From NCBI RefSeq assembly GCF_001499905.1, contig NZ_LQIS01000015.1:1-64000 (forward strand): a stretch of DNA of 64,000 bases. The letters are read 5' to 3'. This DNA is from Mycobacterium sp. GA-1285 (GTDB lineage: Bacteria; Actinomycetota; Actinomycetes; Mycobacteriales; Mycobacteriaceae). Shown here piece by piece: positions 48,021 through 57,215 of the stretch. The first letter of the stretch is position 1. Every line of letters starts with the position of its first letter. A model generated the notes under the pieces. It saw only the letters and a program-made list of their open reading frames with translations, searched no databases and was not told the origin of the DNA. The translations under genes were made by a program, and so were the position numbers.

Positions 48021-49556
48021 ATGCAGGCAGACGCGAACGCGTCCACTCGTGATTCACAACCTCGACTCAGGACCACGGTGCCGCAGCTCACCGCCGTGCC
48101 GTCGCCCTCGTCTCGGGGTGGCAAGTCGAGGTGGATCGAGACCCTTCGCGCCGAGTCGGGCTATGTGGCGCTCACCGTCGGGTTGGACATCTGGGCCGCC
48201 GTGTGGGCAGTCGCAATCGCCCAATGGTGGACGACCGGCCCCGTTGGTGACCGAAACATCGCCGCGATCTCGTGGCTTTTCGTACCGATCCTCCTGTTGG
48301 TCATGCACACCCGGTCGATGTACAAGCGCAAGCTCGGCCACAGCTTCCTCGACGACTTCGAACCCGTCGAAACGTCGGTGGCGGTGTCGGCGCTGGCGAC
48401 GCTCACCATTCTGCTGTTGCTCGTGCCCCCATTGCCGACCGGCTCGGTGGTCGAGGAATACGTTCGCCCAAGCGAACTGATCATCCGCATCTGGATATGT
48501 GCAGCCGTCCTGCTGCCGGCGAACCGTCTCGTCAGATCGCTGGCCCAGCGCTACCTGAGGCGGCGACACGGCTTCGGATCGTCCGCGCTGATCATCGGTT
48601 CCGGTCCGTTTGTGAACCAACTCATCACCCGGATGCGCCAGATCCCCGACTACGGTTTGCACCCCGTCGGCGTGCTCGACGACGTTCGCCCGGCGGCCAC
48701 CGAACTGGGCGACGTGCCGTACTTCGGATCCACTGCCAACCTGGAGGTCGTCGCTCAGGCCACCGGCGCCAAGGACCTCATCGTCGGGCCGTCGTCGACC
48801 CCCGACGATGAGCTGGCCCTCACGGCTCAGCTGGCGCACCACCTCGGACTGCGCGTGCGGGTAGTGCCCCGCTTGATGGATGTCATCGGCGGGGGGACCT
48901 ACGTCGAGCACCTCGGCGGCATACCTCTGCTGGTGCTCCGCCACACCGACCCGAAGGGCTGGCAGTTCGCGGTCAAGCACGCCTTGGGTCGGGCAATCGC
49001 TGCGGTCCTGCTCCTGGTGATTTCGCCCCTGTATCTGACGCTCGCGATTCTGGTCAAGCTGAGCTCCCCGGGACCTGTCTATTTCCGTCAGCAGCGCGTC
49101 GGTCGCGACGGCAAGGTTTTCGACTGCCTGAAGTTCCGCAGCATGCGATCTGTCGCCCCGGCCACGAAGTCGTTCGCACTGAAGGAGGGCTCGGCGCCGG
49201 GGGGAGTGGAAGGCGACGACCGACGCACCGCGATCGGCAAGTTCATGCGCAGGACATCCCTCGACGAACTGCCCCAACTGGTCAACGTCTTACGCGGGGA
49301 CATGACGCTGGTCGGCCCGCGCCCCGAGCGCCCGGAGTTCGTCGAGCTGTTCGAGATGCAGGTGCGGCGCTACGGCGACCGGCACCGAGTGAAGGCGGGC
49401 ATCACCGGCTGGGCACAGGTGCACGGACTTCGGGGCCAGACCTCGATCGCCGACCGGGCCGAATTCGACAACTACTACATCGAGAACTGGTCGCTTCTTC
49501 TCGACGTCAAGATCCTGCTGCTGACCGTTCTCGCGGTGCTGAAACCCGCAGAATAG
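48021..49556 (+). CDS. Exopolysaccharide polyprenyl-phosphate glycosylphosphotransferase
   Basis: The 511-residue protein has about four N-terminal membrane helices, a Rossmann-like CoA_binding_3 domain and a fifth hydrophobic helix. The C-terminal Bac_transf domain carries FDCLKFRSM, RTSLDELPQL and GDMTLVGPRPERPEF. Such enzymes transfer a sugar-1-phosphate to polyprenyl phosphate to start glycan assembly. No other glycosyltransferases or flippase lie here, so the full glycan pathway is not in this window. A GGGGGGA ribosome site precedes the ATG. It ends 5 bp from the convergent FAD gene. Confidence 0.88.
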   Translation: MQADANASTRDSQPRLRTTVPQLTAVPSPSSRGGKSRWIETLRAESGYVALTVGLDIWAAVWAVAIAQWWTTGPVGDRNIAAISWLFVPILLLVMHTRSMYKRKLGHSFLDDFEPVETSVAVSALATLTILLLLVPPLPTGSVVEEYVRPSELIIRIWICAAVLLPANRLVRSLAQRYLRRRHGFGSSALIIGSGPFVNQLITRMRQIPDYGLHPVGVLDDVRPAATELGDVPYFGSTANLEVVAQATGAKDLIVGPSSTPDDELALTAQLAHHLGLRVRVVPRLMDVIGGGTYVEHLGGIPLLVLRHTDPKGWQFAVKHALGRAIAAVLLLVISPLYLTLAILVKLSSPGPVYFRQQRVGRDGKVFDCLKFRSMRSVAPATKSFALKEGSAPGGVEGDDRRTAIGKFMRRTSLDELPQLVNVLRGDMTLVGPRPERPEFVELFEMQVRRYGDRHRVKAGITGWAQVHGLRGQTSIADRAEFDNYYIENWSLLLDVKILLLTVLAVLKPAE

Positions 49557-49561
49557 GGCCG

Positions 49562-50950
49562 CTACACCTTCAGCAACCCGGATTCGTGATAGCGGCGTTC
49601 CTTGTTGACCTGCCAGGGGTCGACGCTCGCGCCGAAATACCGCTTGACGCTGTGCATCGCACTGAGCATCGCGTGATCCTGGTTGTCGTAGCGGTGCATC
49701 CCGTTGCGTCCGATCGGATGCAGAGACGGGTAGTGCTTGCCGAGATACGTCCGGATGCGGGCGACGCTGGTATCCATCGCCGGATTGCAGATCGGATAGG
49801 CGAACTGCGACCGGACGACCATGACCCGCTCGATCGTGGCGGGGTCGAAACCCACTGTGCGTAGGTCGCTTTCGACGATCCGTCGCATGTGTTCGTCGTC
49901 GGTGGTCCACAGCGCTGATCCTGTACCGATGAAGTACTCGAACCCCAGGTAGGTCCCATTCCACTGCGGTGGAGTGAGATCATCCGACCACCGGCGGTAG
50001 TTCTGGATACGGCCCACCCGCACGTTCTCACCGGGCGTGTACACCCAGTTGAAGGGGAGTTCGCGGTGCTGTCCGAGTGCTACTGCGACGGTGATCAGCC
50101 CTCGGTGCTTGAGCTGAGCGGCAGCTTCCCAAACCTCCTGTGGCGGTGCAGGTTCCAGGGCATTGACCAGCATCTGCAGTGGCATGCTGGAGAAGACCGC
50201 GTCTCCGGTCGCGTTGTCCCCGTTGCCCAGTTCGATCGTCCACCTCCTGCCGTCGAACCTCAGCTTGACGACCGACGATTGAAGCGAGGGTTCGACACCG
50301 AACTCCGCCAGCTCCGACGCTGCGGCCTCCCACAGCTGACCTGGCCCGCGGCGGGGGTAGAGAAACGCGTCGGTGGGCATCGCGTCGCGGGCGCCCCACA
50401 CGATCGGCTTGATGCGCTGCTCGGCCCAGTCGCTGGTGAGTTGAGCGGGTTCGGCGAGCCACGTCTTGCGGACATACCCGTCGAAGAACATGCGGTACCA
50501 GTAGTCGCCGAACTGGTACCGGCCCCACTCGAGGAAGGTCGCCGAGTCGTCGACCGAGCGCATTCCTCGCCGAAGCCTGGACCACAAGAGACTGCCCAGG
50601 CCGCGCGCTCCACGTCCATAACCCAACTGGGTCAGCAGGTTTCGACCGACAAGCGGGTAGGGCACGTAGTGGCCGTCGACGAGCATGGCGGAGCGCCTCG
50701 ACACCGCATGCCACTGGTCGGCAGGAAGCAGAGATTTCCAGAGTTGGAGGATCTGCTGGTTTTTGGTGAAGAACCGGTGGCCCCCCGGGTCGACCCGGAA
50801 CCCGTGCTCACCCGGAGTACGTGCCAGGCCCCCGACGTTGGGCGATGCCTCGAACACCCGGGCGGCGACGCCGTTCTTAGCCAGTTCGAGAGCGGCGGTC
50901 AGCCCCGCGGGGCCTGCGCCGATGATCAAGGGCCGCCTGTCCGAGCGCAT
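49562..50950 (-). CDS. FAD-dependent oxidoreductase, UGM/HemY-like
   Basis: The 462-residue flavoprotein starts with a dinucleotide fold IIGAGPAGLTAA (GxGxxG at 11-16) and VFEASPNVGGLART. It continues with GGHRFFTKN, typical of amine-oxidase-fold proteins found in glycan or isoprenoid clusters and related to UDP-galactopyranose mutase and HemY. The substrate is unknown. It lies 6 bp after the cis-prenyltransferase-like gene in the same direction, suggesting the two act on one lipid or glycolipid. Confidence 0.8.
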   Translation of the reverse strand: MRSDRRPLIIGAGPAGLTAALELAKNGVAARVFEASPNVGGLARTPGEHGFRVDPGGHRFFTKNQQILQLWKSLLPADQWHAVSRRSAMLVDGHYVPYPLVGRNLLTQLGYGRGARGLGSLLWSRLRRGMRSVDDSATFLEWGRYQFGDYWYRMFFDGYVRKTWLAEPAQLTSDWAEQRIKPIVWGARDAMPTDAFLYPRRGPGQLWEAAASELAEFGVEPSLQSSVVKLRFDGRRWTIELGNGDNATGDAVFSSMPLQMLVNALEPAPPQEVWEAAAQLKHRGLITVAVALGQHRELPFNWVYTPGENVRVGRIQNYRRWSDDLTPPQWNGTYLGFEYFIGTGSALWTTDDEHMRRIVESDLRTVGFDPATIERVMVVRSQFAYPICNPAMDTSVARIRTYLGKHYPSLHPIGRNGMHRYDNQDHAMLSAMHSVKRYFGASVDPWQVNKERRYHESGLLKV

Positions 50951-50956
50951 TGGCGC

Positions 50957-51649
50957 CTACCGTCCCCGCAGCTGCGGTGTGCGCCGGTAGTCGTCGATGA
51001 ACTCGTCGATGTGCCGCTCCTCGAGTTCGTTGAGCGGCGTCGCCGAAAACCGCAGCTGTGCGTACTGGGTCTGCAGCGGAAGGAAGCCGCTCAGCAGGGG
51101 CTCGGGAGAGGTGCGGATGACCAGGTCGACGTCTTCGATGTCAAAGGCACCGCGAATCTCGCCGCCCCGCTGCTGCGCTCGCCGAAGAGCTGCGCGTAGC
51201 TCGTCGTTCGCGTCGTAGGCGGCAAGGATGTTGATGCGGAACTGGTCTCCGTGCATGACGGACTCGGCGCGCCGAGCCGCCGCGACGTACTCCTCTGGAA
51301 GGGCTGTCCGATCACCGTACAACCGCACGCTGCACTCACCGGGCTCGAAGCGGGCGGGGATCAGGCAGGTCAGGAAGTAGATCGAGGCCTTGAACACCGG
51401 CTGGAGCTCGTCTTGAGTGCGGGCGAGATTGGCGCGGCTCAGGTTGTACACCGACACGGTCCCTACGTTGTGTCGGCGCAGCACCTGAAGAATGTCGGCG
51501 ACCTTTTCCGCGCCCCGTAGGTACGCCTCAGCCAACGGAATGTCGTGGCTTTTTGCCCACCGGCGCATACCGTCTGGGATCAAACCGACATGTGCAGGCT
51601 CGCAGCCCGTCAATACGTGCAACCTGGCCCCCCAATTAAGCGCACTCAT
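50957..51649 (-). CDS. Divergent cis-prenyltransferase (UppS-like)
   Basis: The 230-residue protein is related to undecaprenyl diphosphate synthases but altered at key places. The diphosphate-binding motif normally MDGNxRWA is PDGMRRWA (Asp27 kept, Asn lost). The substrate motif RTGGE is RTSPE, although the following LLSGFLPLQTQYAQLRF keeps the family pattern. It may make an unusual prenyl diphosphate, or may have lost activity. Normal uppS genes are expected elsewhere. It forms a probable two-gene operon with the FAD oxidoreductase. Confidence 0.8.
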   Translation of the reverse strand: MSALNWGARLHVLTGCEPAHVGLIPDGMRRWAKSHDIPLAEAYLRGAEKVADILQVLRRHNVGTVSVYNLSRANLARTQDELQPVFKASIYFLTCLIPARFEPGECSVRLYGDRTALPEEYVAAARRAESVMHGDQFRINILAAYDANDELRAALRRAQQRGGEIRGAFDIEDVDLVIRTSPEPLLSGFLPLQTQYAQLRFSATPLNELEERHIDEFIDDYRRTPQLRGR

Positions 51650-52231
51650 AACCCTGGGTAAGTGTACTTATTGTCTGTCCATGAGATCGGTCATTCAAAC
51701 ATTCTCGAGGCGGTTCCGCCACGAAGCCGCCTGCGGAAGACGAACGGAGGGCACCAAGGGGCGAAGTCGCAGCTCCGGACGGCAGTCGGGGGAAGGGGGA
51801 CAGGGGCTCTCCACGCCCCAGTTCGGCCGCGATCGGCGATCTGCGGCACTCGCACGAGACCTCGTTTGGGCCCCACGCACCGCCCTTTTTAATGGTCTCT
51901 TCTAGATAGGTATGCCACCTCCGGTCATGAGTCAAGCCAACGACGAAAAAACGCCTTCCTCGGCGCTCGAGATGTCGCCGAAATACGGCATCGAGTGTCG
52001 AAAGCTTGCATTAGCGATGTAAAAATGTGTCGTCAATGCGCAGATACAGCAAATTGCTAAGGGGTGTCCATCACGCTCGCGCGGGTAACCTTCTCGGCGA
52101 CGAACCGAGTGCAAGGGTTGGGGTGCGCGCCAAGTGGTGGCGTCACTCTTGTTCCCGCGGCGTCAATTTCAGCGAATAGACGTCGCCGTTCGTCGTGAGT
52201 GGGGTCGCCGGCCACGGCACGCGCGTCAAGG

Positions 52232-52259
52232 CGAGGAGACGACTTCGTTGGTCTCCTCG
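52232..52259 (-). terminator. Hairpin downstream of tRNA-Gly
   Basis: CGAGGAGAC and GTCTCCTCG form a perfect 9-bp stem with a 10-nt loop. It is the second hairpin met by transcription leaving tRNA-Gly. Confidence 0.45.
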
Positions 52260-52272
52260 GGGCGCAGCGGCG

Positions 52273-52293
52273 GTCAGATCGTCATGATCTGAC
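52273..52293. terminator. Perfect 8-bp inverted repeat GTCAGATC/GATCTGAC
   Basis: The arms are separated by GTCAT. It may be part of the tRNA-Gly terminator region or a protein-binding operator. Confidence 0.4.
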
Positions 52294-52342
52294 GCCACCC
52301 CGGCATCCACGCACAGCGCCGCGACTGTCGCATTGTCACCAG

Positions 52343-52413
52343 AGCGGGCGACGGGAATCGAACCCGCGTAGCTAGTTTGGAAGACTAGGGCTCTACCATT
52401 GAGCTACGCCCGC
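52343..52413 (-). tRNA. tRNA-Gly (anticodon TCC)
   Basis: The 71-nt minus-strand cloverleaf has acceptor GCGGGCG/CGCCCGC with discriminator T. The anticodon stem CTAGT/ACTAG closes loop CTTCCAA. The T-arm contains GGTTCGATTCC. CCA is not encoded. Confidence 0.95.
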
Positions 52414-52486
52414 ATGTACAGCAAGACCAGATCGTACCGGCGGCAGCCAAATCAAATCCAATTGAAGGCTTCGCGTGTCCGGCCCG

Positions 52487-52492
52487 TAGTAT
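52487..52492 (+). promoter_or_regulatory. -10 like TAGTAT upstream of tRNA-Pro
   Basis: TAGTAT with TTGAAG 19 nt before it lies upstream of tRNA-Pro. Spacing is slightly long for SigA. Confidence 0.4.
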
Positions 52493-52569
52493 CTCGCGTG
52501 GTCGTTCCGTGTTTTGCGGACGGCCCGCGCGGGCGCAGCGCTCAAGCGCCGGCGCGACGAGCACAGCAC

Positions 52570-52643
52570 GGGGTGTAGCGCAGCTTGGTAGCGCATCCGC
52601 TTTGGGAGCGGAAGGCCGCAGGTTCAAATCCTGTCACCCCGAC
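52570..52643 (+). tRNA. tRNA-Pro (anticodon TGG)
   Basis: The 74-nt cloverleaf has acceptor CGGGGTG/CACCCCG with discriminator A. The anticodon stem TCCGC/GCGGA closes loop TTTGGGA. The T-arm contains GGTTCAAATCC. It lies 50 bp upstream of tig. Confidence 0.95.
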
Positions 52644-52693
52644 TGCGACACCGACCGAACACCAGATCCACCCAGATTTATGAGGAGCAGATC

Positions 52694-54112
52694 GTGAAGA
52701 GCACCGTCGAGAAGTTGAGCCCCACCCGGGTGCGCATCAACGTGGAGGTGCCCTTCACCGAGCTCGAACCCGACTTCGACCGCGCGTTCAAGCAGCTGGC
52801 CAAGCAGGTCCGGCTCCCCGGTTTCCGTCCCGGCAAGGCGCCGCGCAAACTGCTCGAGGCCCGCGTCGGCCGCGAAGCGATGCTGGACCAGGTCGTCAGC
52901 GAGGCCCTACCCGGCCGCTACAGCGAGGCGGTCACCAGCTCCGAGGTGCAGCCGCTGGGCCAGCCCGAGATCGAGATCACCAACAAGGAATACGGCCAGG
53001 ACCTCACCTTCACCGCCGAGGTCGATATCCGCCCGGAGATCGAGCTTCCCGACCTGTCGGCGCTGACGGTGACCGTCGACGCCATCGAGGTCACCGACGA
53101 GGAGGTCGACGCCGAACTGCAATCGCTGCGCGCACGCTTCGGCACGCTCAAGGGCGTGGACCGCGCCGTCGAGAACGGCGACTTCGTCTCCATCGACCTG
53201 TCGGCCACCGTGGACGGCGAGGAGTTGCCCGAGGCAGCCACCGAGGGTCTGTCGCACGAGGTCGGTTCGGGTCAGCTGATCGACGGTCTCGACGACGCGA
53301 TCGTCGGCCTCAAGGAGGGGGAGACTCGCGTCTTCACCACCAAGCTGGCCGCCGGGGAGCACGCGGACAAGGACGCGCAGGTGACCGTCACCGTCAAGTC
53401 GGTCAAGGAGCGCGAACTGCCTGAGCCCGATGACGACTTCGCCCAGCTGGCAAGCGAATTCGACACCATCGACGAGCTCAAGGAGTCGCTGGCCGACCAG
53501 GTGCGCCGGGTCAAGCGAGCCCAGCAGGCCGAGAAGATCCGCAACAAGGTGCTCGAGACGTTGCTCGAGCAGGTCGAGGTGCCGCTGCCGGAGAAGGTGG
53601 TGCAGGCCCAGGTCGACGACGCGTTGCACAACGCGATCCACGGGTTGGACCACGACGAGGCACGCTTGGCCGACGTGCTCGAGGCCCAGGGCAGCAGCCG
53701 GGAGAAGTTCGACGCCGACAACCGCAGCAATGCGGAAAAGGCTGTCAAGACGCAATTGCTCGTCGACGCGATCGCCGACAAGCTCGACGTCCAGGTCGGC
53801 CAGAACGACATCAGCGAGCGCCTGATGCTGATGTCTCAGCAATACGGTCTGCAGCCCCAGCAGCTGATTCAGACGCTGCAGCAGAACAATCAGCTGCCCG
53901 CCCTGTTCGCCGACGTGCGTCGGGGGTTGGCGCTCGCAGCGGTCGTCGAGGGCGCCACCGTCACCGACTCCGACGGCAACGTGATCGACACCACGGAGTT
54001 CTTCGGCCGGTCCGACGCTCAGACCGAGGAGGCGCAGATCGAGGATGCTGCCGACGAGGCCCCGGACACCGCGGAGGCTGAAGCGGACGAGGAGTCGGCC
54101 GACGCGAAGTGA
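52694..54112 (+). CDS. tig: Trigger factor
   Basis: The 472-residue ribosome-associated chaperone has three parts. The N-terminal domain has the ribosome-binding signature GFRPGKAPR. The FKBP-type prolyl isomerase domain lies at about 160-245, and the rest is a helical C-terminal chaperone domain. An acidic tail of about 40 residues ([12 protein letters not shown]) ends the protein. It binds nascent chains. The GTG start follows GAGGAG. It precedes clpP1P2, the conserved bacterial order. Confidence 0.96.
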   Translation: MKSTVEKLSPTRVRINVEVPFTELEPDFDRAFKQLAKQVRLPGFRPGKAPRKLLEARVGREAMLDQVVSEALPGRYSEAVTSSEVQPLGQPEIEITNKEYGQDLTFTAEVDIRPEIELPDLSALTVTVDAIEVTDEEVDAELQSLRARFGTLKGVDRAVENGDFVSIDLSATVDGEELPEAATEGLSHEVGSGQLIDGLDDAIVGLKEGETRVFTTKLAAGEHADKDAQVTVTVKSVKERELPEPDDDFAQLASEFDTIDELKESLADQVRRVKRAQQAEKIRNKVLETLLEQVEVPLPEKVVQAQVDDALHNAIHGLDHDEARLADVLEAQGSSREKFDADNRSNAEKAVKTQLLVDAIADKLDVQVGQNDISERLMLMSQQYGLQPQQLIQTLQQNNQLPALFADVRRGLALAAVVEGATVTDSDGNVIDTTEFFGRSDAQTEEAQIEDAADEAPDTAEAEADEESADAK

Positions 54113-54126
54113 CGCTGTGAGCGAAC
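54113..54126 (+). promoter_or_regulatory. Candidate ClgR site before clpP1
   Basis: CGCTGTGAGCGAAC begins directly after the tig stop and fits the ClgR-type pattern CGC-N5-GCG followed by AAC, with one central mismatch. ClgR activates clpP1P2 in actinobacteria. Confidence 0.45.
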
Positions 54127-54210
54127 GCGGCCCGGCTAGGGACTGCGCGTCCGCGCGGGACGGTTAGTGTCGGTGAGTATCAAGCTCGTGAAGAAAGCAG
54201 GTATCCAGTC

Positions 54211-54822
54211 GTGACCCACATGCGTGGCGCCTCGCAAGGCCTCAACCTTGTCGACTCGGTCTATGAGCGGTTGCTGGCCGAGCGGATCATCTTCCTGGGC
54301 TCACAGGTCGATGACGACATCGCCAACAAGCTCTGCGCACAGATTCTGCTGCTGTCCGCCGAGGATCCCACCAAGGACATCCATCTCTACATCAACTCGC
54401 CCGGCGGTTCCATCAGCGCCGGCATGGCGGTCTACGACACGATGGTGCTCGCGCCGTGCGACGTCGCCACCTACGCCATGGGCATGGCCGCCTCGATGGG
54501 CGAGTTCCTGCTCGCGGCGGGCACGAAGGGTAAGCGCTATGCCCTGCCGCACGCGCGGATCCTGATGCACCAGCCGCTCGGCGGCATCACCGGCGGCGCG
54601 GCCGACATCGCAATCCAGGCCGAGCAGTTCGCGGTGATCAAGAAGGAGATGTTCCGGTTGAACGCGGAGTTCACCGGGCAGCCCATCGAGCGGATCGAAG
54701 CGGACTCCGACCGCGACCGCTGGTTCACCGCGCAGGAAGCCCTTGAGTACGGCTTCGTCGACCACATCATCACCAGCGCGAGCGTCAACGGCTCAGGACC
54801 AGGAGCGGGACTAGACAAATGA
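54211..54822 (+). CDS. clpP1: ATP-dependent Clp protease proteolytic subunit 1
   Basis: The 203-residue ClpP has catalytic Ser95 in GMAASMGEF, His120 in HQPLGG and Asp near 171. It has only a short N-terminal extension before [15 protein letters not shown]. In mycobacteria ClpP1 and ClpP2 form a mixed 14-mer that is essential and works with ClpX or ClpC1. The GTG start is 98 nt after tig. Its stop overlaps the clpP2 ATG. Confidence 0.96.
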   Translation: MTHMRGASQGLNLVDSVYERLLAERIIFLGSQVDDDIANKLCAQILLLSAEDPTKDIHLYINSPGGSISAGMAVYDTMVLAPCDVATYAMGMAASMGEFLLAAGTKGKRYALPHARILMHQPLGGITGGAADIAIQAEQFAVIKKEMFRLNAEFTGQPIERIEADSDRDRWFTAQEALEYGFVDHIITSASVNGSGPGAGLDK

Positions 54823-55502
54823 CCGACCACTTGCACCTTCAGGCGGACGCTCGCCTGCAGCCCCACGGCGGTGCCGTGATGCAGCCGCAGGCCCGCTACA
54901 TCCTGCCGTCGTTCATCGAGCACTCCAGCTTCGGCGTCAAGGAGTCCAATCCGTACAACAAGCTCTTCGAGGAACGCATCATCTTTCTCGGTGTGCAGGT
55001 CGACGACGCGTCGGCGAACGACATCATGGCCCAGTTGCTGGTGCTGGAGTCGCTCGATCCCGACCGCGACATCACGATGTACATCAACTCGCCGGGCGGC
55101 TCGTTCACCTCGCTGATGGCGATCTACGACACCATGCAGTACGTGCGCGCCGACATCCAGACGGTGTGCCTGGGCCAGGCCGCGTCGGCCGCCGCGGTGT
55201 TGCTGGCGGCGGGTACCCCCGGTAAGCGCATGGCGCTGCCGAACGCTCGTGTGCTGATTCACCAGCCCGCGTTGGCCGGCGTCATCCAGGGCCAGTTCTC
55301 CGACCTCGAGATCCAGGCCAAGGAGATCGAGCGGATGCGCACGCTGATGGAGGTGACGCTGGCCAACCACACCGGCAAGACCCCCGAGCAGATCCGCAAG
55401 GACACCGACCGCGACAAGATCCTGACCGCCGAAGAGGCCAAGGAATACGGCGTCATCGACACGGTTCTGGAGTACCGCAAGCTGTCCGCCCAGACCGCCT
55501 GA
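54819..55502 (+). CDS. clpP2: ATP-dependent Clp protease proteolytic subunit 2
   Basis: The 227-residue ClpP2 has catalytic Ser123 (GQAASAAAV) and His148 (HQPALAGV), with SPGG oxyanion residues. Its N-terminus before QARYILPSF is about 13 residues longer than that of M. tuberculosis as I recall it, and is probably processed off. The ATG overlaps clpP1 (ATGA), matching the required equal assembly of the two rings. Confidence 0.96.
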   Translation: MTDHLHLQADARLQPHGGAVMQPQARYILPSFIEHSSFGVKESNPYNKLFEERIIFLGVQVDDASANDIMAQLLVLESLDPDRDITMYINSPGGSFTSLMAIYDTMQYVRADIQTVCLGQAASAAAVLLAAGTPGKRMALPNARVLIHQPALAGVIQGQFSDLEIQAKEIERMRTLMEVTLANHTGKTPEQIRKDTDRDKILTAEEAKEYGVIDTVLEYRKLSAQTA

Positions 55503-55878
55503 CCGTTTGCTCCCGGTCCCGTGGGGCCGGGCCCGGTCTGCTCAGCACCGGCCGGGGTGTGTCCCGCCGACCGCGGGCGCCGACAGCGTCACACCGCTCG
55601 ACGGAGGCGTGCGTCGCGCTGATTAACGGGTACTTTGGGTGCCGACGCTCTCTCGGTCCGGTCACGGCGACGACACGCCAAAGACACGGTAGCGCGTTCG
55701 CCGGGGTCCGAGGGTAATCAGACGATATGTTGGCGCGAACACAGATGAATACCACTGGCGCGATTCGGCTTTATCGGTCGCCTCGCGCGGGAACAAACGG
55801 GTAGCGTCGGGTTCACCACCCGAGGCAACCACAGAAATCAAGCTTCATCGGCTGCGAGGAAAGTAGGGCCCCACCACC
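55503..55878. other. Intergenic region between clpP2 and clpX
   Basis: Apart from the hairpin at its start I see no gene. The jefA and mmuM genes found here in M. tuberculosis are absent. The last about 150 bp should hold the clpX promoter. Confidence 0.6.
55512..55531 (+). terminator. Hairpin after clpP2
   Basis: CCCGGTCC and GGGCCGGG pair over 8 bp (one G-U) around CGTG, 9 nt after the clpP2 stop. No T-tract. Confidence 0.45.
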
Positions 55879-57159
55879 ATGGCGCGCATTGGAGACGGCG
55901 GTGACCTGCTGAAGTGCTCGTTCTGCGGCAAGAGTCAAAAGCAGGTCAAGAAGCTCATTGCGGGTCCGGGCGTCTATATCTGCGACGAGTGCATCGATCT
56001 TTGTAACGAGATCATCGAAGAGGAACTCGCCGACGCGGACGACGTAAAACTCGACGAGCTACCGAAACCCGCGGAGATCCGCGAATTCCTCGAGGGTTAC
56101 GTCATCGGACAGGACACCGCCAAGCGCACGCTCGCGGTCGCCGTCTACAACCACTACAAGCGGATTCAGGCAGGAGAGAAGACGCGGGATTCACGTTCTG
56201 AGCCTGTCGAACTGGCCAAGTCCAACATCTTGATGCTCGGGCCGACCGGCTGCGGCAAGACCTACCTGGCGCAGACGTTGGCCAAGATGCTTAACGTGCC
56301 GTTCGCGATCGCCGACGCCACCGCGCTGACCGAAGCCGGATACGTGGGCGAGGACGTCGAGAACATTCTGCTCAAGCTGATCCAGGCGGCCGACTACGAC
56401 GTCAAGCGCGCCGAGACCGGCATCATCTACATCGACGAGGTCGACAAGATCGCCCGCAAGAGCGAGAACCCGTCGATCACCCGCGACGTTTCCGGCGAGG
56501 GCGTCCAGCAGGCGTTGCTGAAGATCCTGGAGGGAACGCAGGCGTCGGTGCCTCCGCAGGGCGGCCGCAAGCATCCCCACCAGGAGTTCATCCAGATCGA
56601 CACCACCAACGTGTTGTTCATCGTGGCGGGGGCGTTCGCGGGTCTGGAGAAGATCGTCTCCGACCGCGTCGGCAAGCGCGGCCTGGGCTTCGGCGCCGAG
56701 GTGCACTCGAAGGCCGACATTGACACCGCCGACCACTTTGCCGAGGTCATGCCCGAGGATCTGATCAAGTTCGGGCTGATCCCGGAGTTCATCGGCCGGC
56801 TGCCCGTCGTGGCGTCGGTGACGAACCTGGACAAGGATTCGCTCGTGCAGATTCTGTCCAAGCCCAAGAACGCGTTGGTGAAGCAGTACACGCGCCTGTT
56901 CGAGATGGACGGCGTCGAACTCGAGTTCACCGACGAGGCGTTGGAGGCGATTGCCGATCAGGCCATCCACCGGGGCACCGGCGCCCGCGGGCTGCGCGCA
57001 ATCATGGAAGAAGTCCTGCTGCCGGTGATGTACGACATCCCCAGCCGCGACGACGTCGCCAAGGTGGTCGTCACCAAGGAGACCGTGCAGGACAACGTGC
57101 TGCCGACCATCGTGCCGCGCAAGCCCTCACGCCCTGAGCGTCGCGACAAGTCCGCCTGA
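55879..57159 (+). CDS. clpX: ATP-dependent Clp protease ATPase subunit ClpX
   Basis: The 426-residue AAA+ unfoldase has an N-terminal zinc-binding domain (Cys13, Cys16, Cys35, Cys38) and Walker A GPTGCGKT with Lys127. Walker B is [10 protein letters not shown], and pore and sensor regions follow, including [15 protein letters not shown]. It feeds substrates to ClpP1P2. The spacing from clpP2 (376 bp with a hairpin) suggests its own promoter. GCGAGGAAAG is the ribosome site region. Confidence 0.97.
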   Translation: MARIGDGGDLLKCSFCGKSQKQVKKLIAGPGVYICDECIDLCNEIIEEELADADDVKLDELPKPAEIREFLEGYVIGQDTAKRTLAVAVYNHYKRIQAGEKTRDSRSEPVELAKSNILMLGPTGCGKTYLAQTLAKMLNVPFAIADATALTEAGYVGEDVENILLKLIQAADYDVKRAETGIIYIDEVDKIARKSENPSITRDVSGEGVQQALLKILEGTQASVPPQGGRKHPHQEFIQIDTTNVLFIVAGAFAGLEKIVSDRVGKRGLGFGAEVHSKADIDTADHFAEVMPEDLIKFGLIPEFIGRLPVVASVTNLDKDSLVQILSKPKNALVKQYTRLFEMDGVELEFTDEALEAIADQAIHRGTGARGLRAIMEEVLLPVMYDIPSRDDVAKVVVTKETVQDNVLPTIVPRKPSRPERRDKSA

Positions 57160-57215
57160 CCCGCACGCTCGAAACGCGTTGTCTGCGCGCAACATTGGCC
57201 CGTCCGTCGTCAGCT

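Larger units (their letters stand above)
51650..52342. other. 693-bp intergenic region with AT-rich patch and two hairpins
   Basis: No convincing gene is present. The part at about 51880-52080 is richer in A and T than its surroundings, with runs such as GAAAAAAC and GTAAAAATG. The right part has two perfect inverted repeats downstream of the minus-strand tRNA-Gly. The promoter of the cis-prenyltransferase gene must lie at the left end. Confidence 0.6.

Noticed and set aside
51636..51935. 99-codon minus-strand ORF ahead of the cis-prenyltransferase gene
   Set aside because: No ribosome site, no family resemblance and mixed composition; it reads through the promoter region into the next gene in another frame.
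55780..55830. SigH- or SigE-type promoter before clpX
   Set aside because: GGGAAC is present, but the spacing to the nearest GTT is 14-15 nt, too short for the consensus.
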